NCBI RefSeq assembly: GCF_019857225.1
Contig: NZ_JAFJSY010000044.1
Location: 31,086 to 95,085 of the forward strand
DNA: 64,000 bases
Reading direction: 5' to 3'
DNA from: Streptomyces plumbidurans
GTDB taxonomy: Bacteria; Actinomycetota; Actinomycetes; Streptomycetales; Streptomycetaceae
Shown: positions 59,600 to 64,000 of the stretch, one piece after another
Layout of the letters: each line of letters begins with the position of its first letter
Position numbering within the stretch: the first letter of the stretch is position 1
Program-made: the position numbers and the translations under genes
Notes under the pieces: generated by a model
The model's input: the letters and a program-made list of their open reading frames with translations, nothing else
Told to the model about the DNA's origin: nothing
Database searches by the model: none

Positions 59600-59618
59600 T
59601 AGGACATGACCTGTCCTA
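59600..59618. promoter_or_regulatory. Operator-like palindrome upstream of the MFS gene
   Basis: TAGGACA-TGACC-TGTCCTA has perfect 7-bp arms and ends 21 bp before ATG 59640. The likely binding protein is the divergent WYL regulator. Confidence 0.7.
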
Positions 59619-59639
59619 CTGGGGTCGTAACTTCACAGC

Positions 59640-61175
59640 ATGACCTCCACCGAAATCCTTGGGGCAAGCCCCGCCGGCCCGGCCGACCGCCGCCGCTGGT
59701 TCGCTCTCGCCATCGTGATGACCGCGGCCTTCATGGACCTCGTGGACGTCACGATCGTCAACATCGCGATCCCGTCCATCCAGCGCGACGCCGGGGCGTC
59801 CGTGAGCCAGATCCAGTGGATCACCGCCGGTTACGCCCTCGCGTTCGCCGCCGGTCTGATCACCGGCGGACGGCTCGGCGACATCCACGGCCGCAAGCGG
59901 ATGTTCCTCATAGGCATCGGCGGCTTCACGCTCGCGTCGGCGCTGTGCGGATTCGCCGCCAACCCGGACATGCTGGTCGCCTCCCGCATCCTGCAGGGCG
60001 CGATGGCGGCGATGATGGTGCCGCAGGTCCTGTCGATCGTGCACGCCACCTTCCCGGCACACGAACGCGGCAAGGTGTTCGGCCTGTTCGGCGCGATCGT
60101 CGGCCTGGGAGCCGTCTCCGGACCGCTGCTCGGCGCGCTGCTGACGGAGTGGAACCTGTTCGGCCTTGAGTGGCGGCCGATCTTCCTCATCAACCTTCCG
60201 GTCGGCGTCGCCGCCCTGATCCTCGGCAGCCGCTACATCACGGAGTCCAAGGCCCCGCGGGCGCTCAAGCTGGACCTGGTCGGCGTCGCCCTGGTCACCC
60301 TCGGCCTGACGATGCTGCTCTACCCGCTGACCCGGGGCCGTGAGCTGGGCTGGCCGCTGTGGGGGTACCTGTCGATGGCCGGCGCGCTCGTCGTCTTCGG
60401 CGCCCTGGTCGCGTACGAGAGGCGGAAGGCGGCGCGGGACGGCTCGCCGCTGGTCGAGCTGTCGCTGTTCCGGGTGAAGAGCTTCGCCGCCGGTATCGCC
60501 GTGCAGACCGTCTTCGGTGTCGCGCTCGGTGTGTTCTTCCTGGTGTGGACGCTGTACATGCAGATCGGCCTGGGCTGGAGCCCGCTGCGGGCGGGGCTGA
60601 CCGGGGTGCCGTTCTCGATCGCCGTCTCCACGGCCGCGGGCCTGTCCGTGCAGAAGCTGGTGCCGCGCTTCGGCCGCCGGGTCCTGCAGGCGGGCGCGCT
60701 GCTGATGGCCGCGGGCATCCTGCTCTACATCTGGGAGTCCGGCCGCTACGGCATGTCGATCGCGTCCTGGCAGATGGCGTTGCCGCTGGTCGTGATGGGC
60801 GTAGGCATGGGCCTGATCGTCGCCCCGCTGACGGACGCGGTGCTCTCTGAGGTGCCGCGCGAGCACGCCGGGTCGGCGTCCGGACTCATCAACACCGTGC
60901 AGCAGATGGGCAACGCGCTGGGGCTGGGGCTGGTCTCGGTGGTGTTCTTCGGCGAGATCGGCGACCGGCTGACGGCCGCGCAAGTGGGCCCGGCCTTCGT
61001 GAACGCCTTCCAGCACGCGCTGGGCTGGGTCGCCGCCGTGATGGCCGTGATCTTCCTGCTGATGTTCGCGCTGCCGCGGCGGTCGGCGCAGCATGTGGAG
61101 GGCGGCGCACAGCCGCAGGACGACCTCTCCCTCGGCACGCCCGCGCGGACGGACGAGCCCGAGCTGGTCGGCTGA
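59640..61175 (+). CDS. MFS drug exporter, DHA2 type
   Basis: A 511-residue 14-span exporter: TAAFMDLVDVTIVNIAIPSI (motif D1), GGRLGDIHGRKRMFLIGIGG (motif A), GAIVGLGAVSGPLLGALLTE (motif C). It is a paralog of the exporters at 40677 and 52213, but each has a different regulator. The ATG at 59640 lies 21 bp after the palindrome and has no strong ribosome site, so initiation may be leaderless. Confidence 0.92.
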   Translation: MTSTEILGASPAGPADRRRWFALAIVMTAAFMDLVDVTIVNIAIPSIQRDAGASVSQIQWITAGYALAFAAGLITGGRLGDIHGRKRMFLIGIGGFTLASALCGFAANPDMLVASRILQGAMAAMMVPQVLSIVHATFPAHERGKVFGLFGAIVGLGAVSGPLLGALLTEWNLFGLEWRPIFLINLPVGVAALILGSRYITESKAPRALKLDLVGVALVTLGLTMLLYPLTRGRELGWPLWGYLSMAGALVVFGALVAYERRKAARDGSPLVELSLFRVKSFAAGIAVQTVFGVALGVFFLVWTLYMQIGLGWSPLRAGLTGVPFSIAVSTAAGLSVQKLVPRFGRRVLQAGALLMAAGILLYIWESGRYGMSIASWQMALPLVVMGVGMGLIVAPLTDAVLSEVPREHAGSASGLINTVQQMGNALGLGLVSVVFFGEIGDRLTAAQVGPAFVNAFQHALGWVAAVMAVIFLLMFALPRRSAQHVEGGAQPQDDLSLGTPARTDEPELVG

Positions 61176-61300
61176 TCCGACGGACCGGCCCGCCTCCCGT
61201 GATGTCCGGGGGGCGGGCTTCTCCGTGCCGTGCCTTGCCCTGCCACGCCTTGTCCTGCCGTGCCTCGCCCTACAGGCGGATGCCCGTTTGTGTCTGCCTC

Positions 61301-61368
61301 GTGTCCGAACCCGTTTACTTCTCGGAAATGAGGGCGTACTCTCCCGCTGAAACCACAGGTTCGGGCAC
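61301..61368. promoter_or_regulatory. Inverted repeat upstream of fruR
   Basis: GTGTCCGAACC (61301-61311) and GGTTCGGGCAC (61358-61368) match as inverted arms at 10 of 11 positions, 46 bp apart, spanning the likely promoter. Two half-sites bridged by a DeoR-type oligomer is the natural reading. Confidence 0.5.
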
Positions 61369-61387
61369 GGGTCGGAGGCGAACGGGC

Positions 61388-62149
61388 ATGTACGCACCGG
61401 AGCGGCAGCAGGAGATCCTCCGGCTCGCCCGGGACGGCGGCCGGGTGGACGTGATCTCGCTGGCCGAGGAGTTCCAGGTGACGGCGGAGACGATCCGCCG
61501 GGACCTGAAGGCCCTCGACCGCGCGGGCCTCGTCCGCCGGGTGCACGGCGGTGCCATACCGGTCGGGCGCCTCGACTTCGAACCGGACCTCGCCGAGCGC
61601 GAGGGAACGGCGGCCGACGAGAAGGACCACATCGCCAAGGCGGCCGTCACGGAACTGCCCACCGAGGGCACGCTGATCCTCGACGCCGGCACGACGGTGG
61701 CGCGCCTGGCGGCCGCCATCCCGCTGGAGTCCTCGCTCACCGTCGTCACCCACAGCCTGCCGATCGCGGCCCGTCTCGCCGACCACCCCGGCATCCAGCT
61801 CCACCTCGTCGGCGGCCGGGTACGGCACCGCACGCGCGCCGCCGTGGACGCCTGGGCGCTGCGGGCGTACGGCGAGATCCGCGCGGACGTGCTGTTCGTG
61901 GCGGCCAACGGCTACTCCGCCGAGCACGGTCTGACCACCCCCGACCTCGCCGAAGCGGCGGTCAAGCGCGCGGCCGTGGCCGCCGCCCGCCGCGTCGTGC
62001 TGCTCGCCGACTCCTCCAAGCACGGCCAGGAGCACTTCGCCCGCTTCGGCGACCTGAGCGATGTGGACCTGCTGATCACCGACAGCGGGCTGAGCCCGGA
62101 AGACGCCACCGCCATCGAGCGCGGCGGCACGGAAGTAGTGCGCGCATGA
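61388..62149 (+). CDS. fruR: DeoR-family regulator of the fructose operon
   Basis: A 253-residue DeoR protein: MYAPERQQEILRLARDGGRV, AEEFQVTAETIRRDLKALDR is the HTH and LILDAGTTVARLAAAI plus VAANGYSAEHGLTTPD the sugar-phosphate sensor domain. It should respond to fructose 1-phosphate and repress fruR-fruK-fruA. GGAGGCGAACGGGC precedes ATG 61388. It overlaps fruK by 4 bp (ATGA), so the two are translationally coupled. Confidence 0.88.
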   Translation: MYAPERQQEILRLARDGGRVDVISLAEEFQVTAETIRRDLKALDRAGLVRRVHGGAIPVGRLDFEPDLAEREGTAADEKDHIAKAAVTELPTEGTLILDAGTTVARLAAAIPLESSLTVVTHSLPIAARLADHPGIQLHLVGGRVRHRTRAAVDAWALRAYGEIRADVLFVAANGYSAEHGLTTPDLAEAAVKRAAVAAARRVVLLADSSKHGQEHFARFGDLSDVDLLITDSGLSPEDATAIERGGTEVVRA

Positions 62150-63093
62150 TTTTGACCGTCACGCCCAATCCGTCCCTGGACCGTACCTACGAGGTCCCCT
62201 CGCTGGAGCGTGGCGAGGTCGTCCGCGCCACCGGCGAGCGGGTGGACCCGGGCGGCAAGGGCGTCAACGTCTCGCGCGCCGTCGCGGCCGCGGGCCGGCG
62301 CACGGTCGCGGTCCTGCCGCTGGGCGGTGCGCCGGGAGCGCTCGTGGCGGACCTGCTCGACGCGCAGGGCATCGAGGTCGCGCCGGTGCCGATCGCCGGG
62401 GCCACCCGCTCCAACATCGCGCTCGCCGAGGCGGACGGGGTGCTGACGAAGATCAACGCACCGGGTCCCGAACTGTCGGCCGAGGAGCAGGAACTGCTGC
62501 TGGAGACGGTGCGCAGGCAGTCGCGGGACGCCTCGTGGATCGCCTGCTGCGGCAGCCTGCCGCGCGGGCTCGCGCCCGCCTGGTACGCCGACCTGGTCGC
62601 CCGCGCGCACGCGGCGGGCACCCGGATCGCGCTGGACACCTCCGGGCCCGCTCTCCTTGAGGCGCTGCGCGAGCGGCCCGACGTGGTCAAGCCGAACGCC
62701 GAGGAACTCGCCGAGGCCGTCGAGCGCCCCCTGTCCACTGTGGGCGACGCGATGAAGGCGGCCGAGGAACTGCGCGGGATGGGTGCGCGCGCCGTGCTCG
62801 CCAGCCTGGGTGCCGACGGCCAACTGCTCGTGGACGACGCGGGCGCCTGGTTCGGCAGCGCGCGGGTGGATGCCGTACGCAGCAACGTCGGCGCCGGCGA
62901 CTCCTCCCTGGCCGGCTTCCTGATCGCGGGCGGCAACGGCCCCGAGGCCCTCGCGTCCGCGCTCGCGCACGGCGCCGCGGCCGTACAGCTGCCGGGCAGC
63001 GTGATGCCGACCCCGGCCGACCTGGACCCCGCGGCCGTCACGGTCACGGCCGACGTGCCCACCGACCTCGTACTGACGGAGCCGGTGACATGA
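62146..63093 (+). CDS. fruK: 1-phosphofructokinase
   Basis: A 315-residue PfkB-family kinase: VTPNPSLDRTYEVPSLERGE at the N-terminus, GGKGVNVSRAVAAAGRRTVA substrate loop, DTSGPALLEAL, KPNAEELAEAVERP, and the catalytic NVGAGDSSLAGFLIAGG (base Asp near residue 251). It phosphorylates fructose 1-phosphate made by the PTS to fructose 1,6-bisphosphate. It lies between fruR and the PTS gene. Confidence 0.93.
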   Translation: MILTVTPNPSLDRTYEVPSLERGEVVRATGERVDPGGKGVNVSRAVAAAGRRTVAVLPLGGAPGALVADLLDAQGIEVAPVPIAGATRSNIALAEADGVLTKINAPGPELSAEEQELLLETVRRQSRDASWIACCGSLPRGLAPAWYADLVARAHAAGTRIALDTSGPALLEALRERPDVVKPNAEELAEAVERPLSTVGDAMKAAEELRGMGARAVLASLGADGQLLVDDAGAWFGSARVDAVRSNVGAGDSSLAGFLIAGGNGPEALASALAHGAAAVQLPGSVMPTPADLDPAAVTVTADVPTDLVLTEPVT

Positions 63094-63295
63094 ACTTCCG
63101 TACACCGCACGTCACTTGGGCCGATCCCTCCGGCCCCTCCGGCCCCTCCGACCCCTCCGGCTCGTCCAACCTCTCTGTTCTCTCCGGCCCCGGCGTGACG
63201 ACTCCCCGAACCCCCAGCAGCACCCCCGTCCCCACCTCTGTCCCCGTCCCCGCCCACTCCACCCACCGGGCGATACGCGTGCTAAGGAGCCCGCG

Positions 63296-64000
63296 ATGAG
63301 CGAGATGATCACCGCGGACCTGGTCGATCTCGACCTGTCCGCCGACACCAAGGAAGCGGCGGCGCGCGCCCTCGCCGAACGGATGGTCTCCGCCGGCCGG
63401 GTGACCGACCTGGAGGGCTTCCTCGCCGACGTGGCCGCGCGCGAGGCCCAGATGCCGACCGGCCTGGACGGCGGCATCGGCATCCCGCACTGCCGCAGCG
63501 AGCACGTCACCGAGCCGACGCTCGCCTTCGGGCGCAGCGCCGCCGGGGTCGACTTCGGCGCGGCGGACGGACCCGCCGACCTGATCTTCCTGATCGCCGC
63601 GCCCGCGGGCGCCGACGACGCCCATCTCACGATCCTGTCGTCGCTGGCCAGGCAGTTGATGAACGCCGAGTTCACCGACGCCCTGCGCGCGGCGGGCGAC
63701 CCTGCCGCCACGGCCGCGCTGATCCGCGGCGACGAGACGCCCGCGCCCGCGGCCGGTACCGAGAACTCCGCCGCGGCTTCGGGGGCGGCCTCCTCCGAAG
63801 CCGCGGCGGGCAGCACGGCCCCGGCGGCCGACGCGAGCGCCGAGGACGCGTCCGCTCCGGCGCCGGGCGCTCCGGACGCCCCAGACGCCTCGGACGCCCC
63901 AGACGCCTCGGACGCCCCAGACGCCTCGGACGCCCCGGACGCGCGGCCCTTCCGTATCGTCGCCGTCACCTCCTGCCCGACCGGCATCGCCCACACCTAC
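63296..64000 (+). CDS. fruA: PTS fructose transporter EIIABC, 5' part
   Basis: The first 235 residues of the fructose permease; the gene runs out of the window. The EIIA domain has the phosphorylated His65 (GIGIPHCRSEH). Then comes an Ala/Asp/Pro-rich linker with exact 18-bp repeats (APDASD), and the EIIB domain begins with its active Cys227 (AVTSCPTGIAHTY). The membrane EIIC part would follow. TAAGGAGCC precedes ATG 63296. It is 202 bp downstream of fruK in the same direction. Confidence 0.93.
   Translation, partial: MSEMITADLVDLDLSADTKEAAARALAERMVSAGRVTDLEGFLADVAAREAQMPTGLDGGIGIPHCRSEHVTEPTLAFGRSAAGVDFGAADGPADLIFLIAAPAGADDAHLTILSSLARQLMNAEFTDALRAAGDPAATAALIRGDETPAPAAGTENSAAASGAASSEAAAGSTAPAADASAEDASAPAPGAPDAPDASDAPDASDAPDASDAPDARPFRIVAVTSCPTGIAHTY
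63878..63931 (+). repeat. Three 18-bp repeats in the fruA linker
   Basis: GCCCCAGACGCCTCGGAC occurs three times in exact tandem (63878, 63896, 63914), encoding a six-residue APDASD unit between EIIA and EIIB. Confidence 0.9.

Noticed and set aside
63090..63299. 69-codon ORF between fruK and fruA
   Set aside because: It starts with an ATGA overlap, but the product is Pro/Ser low-complexity, lacks family resemblance and overlaps the fruA start. More likely a spacer.

Overview
The window looks like a Streptomyces chromosome segment. GC content is high with strong third-position GC, GTG and TTG starts are common, several genes appear leaderless (TAGCGT-type -10 box 6-7 nt before the start), and the families are typical: an XRE/DUF397 pair, GPP34, DUF6343, an HrdD-like sigma factor, AfsA/ArpA-type proteins and an acyl-CoA carboxylase epsilon subunit. 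All identifications come from reading the sequence. Names such as hrdD, scr1/scr2 and fruK rest on motifs, length and gene order recalled from S. coelicolor, not on a search.

Layout. 1-6.2 kb: an ADP-ribosylglycohydrolase-like gene with altered metal-binding motifs, a 181/192-bp tandem array, a scrambled DUF664/DinB pseudogene (including an inverted N-terminal piece), a sodium:solute symporter, and an SDR divergent from a protein of unknown function with a shared operator. 6.4-15.3 kb: scr2-scr1, GPP34, a D-Ala-D-Ala carboxypeptidase with a giant repeat-rich N-terminus, a polytopic membrane protein and glutathione peroxidase. 15.3-25.6 kb: ArsR/MFS, an APH-like kinase, an alpha/beta hydrolase, a broken AraC regulator, a secreted protein, a LysR regulator divergent from three Rossmann-fold genes, and SMI1/KNR4. 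25.8-33 kb: DUF6343-cydA-cydB, Uma2, a second SMI1/KNR4, a Ser/Thr kinase with ricin-type lectin, and tRNA-Arg(CCT).

33.2-48.1 kb is the most distinctive part. It is a compact accessory cluster with two AfsA-family proteins, two ArpA/ScbR-type TetR proteins, a HAD phosphatase, KAS III, an acyl-CoA carboxylase beta+epsilon pair, an acyl-CoA-dehydrogenase-like flavoenzyme, an SDR, a tautomerase, an MFS exporter, two proteins of unknown function and a 65-codon ORF with a strong ribosome binding site. Four promoters in it carry an 18-bp dyad of the form ATACCTTC-N2-GAAGGTAT, which I interpret as butyrolactone/butenolide autoregulatory elements. A second operator type, AACCATCTAGTTGGTT, forms an 18-bp-arm palindrome before the SDR and recurs between the divergent AfsA-like and TetR genes. 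The set reads as a small quorum-type signalling and small-molecule cluster without PKS or NRPS modules.

48-64 kb: a tandem IclR fusion, an M6 protease, TetR-MFS with two matching operators, MarR/extradiol dioxygenase, a bialaphos-resistance-like acetyltransferase, hrdD, a TetR protein interrupted by a Gly/Ser minisatellite, WYL regulator/MFS, and the fructose operon fruR-fruK-fruA (fruA cut by the window end).
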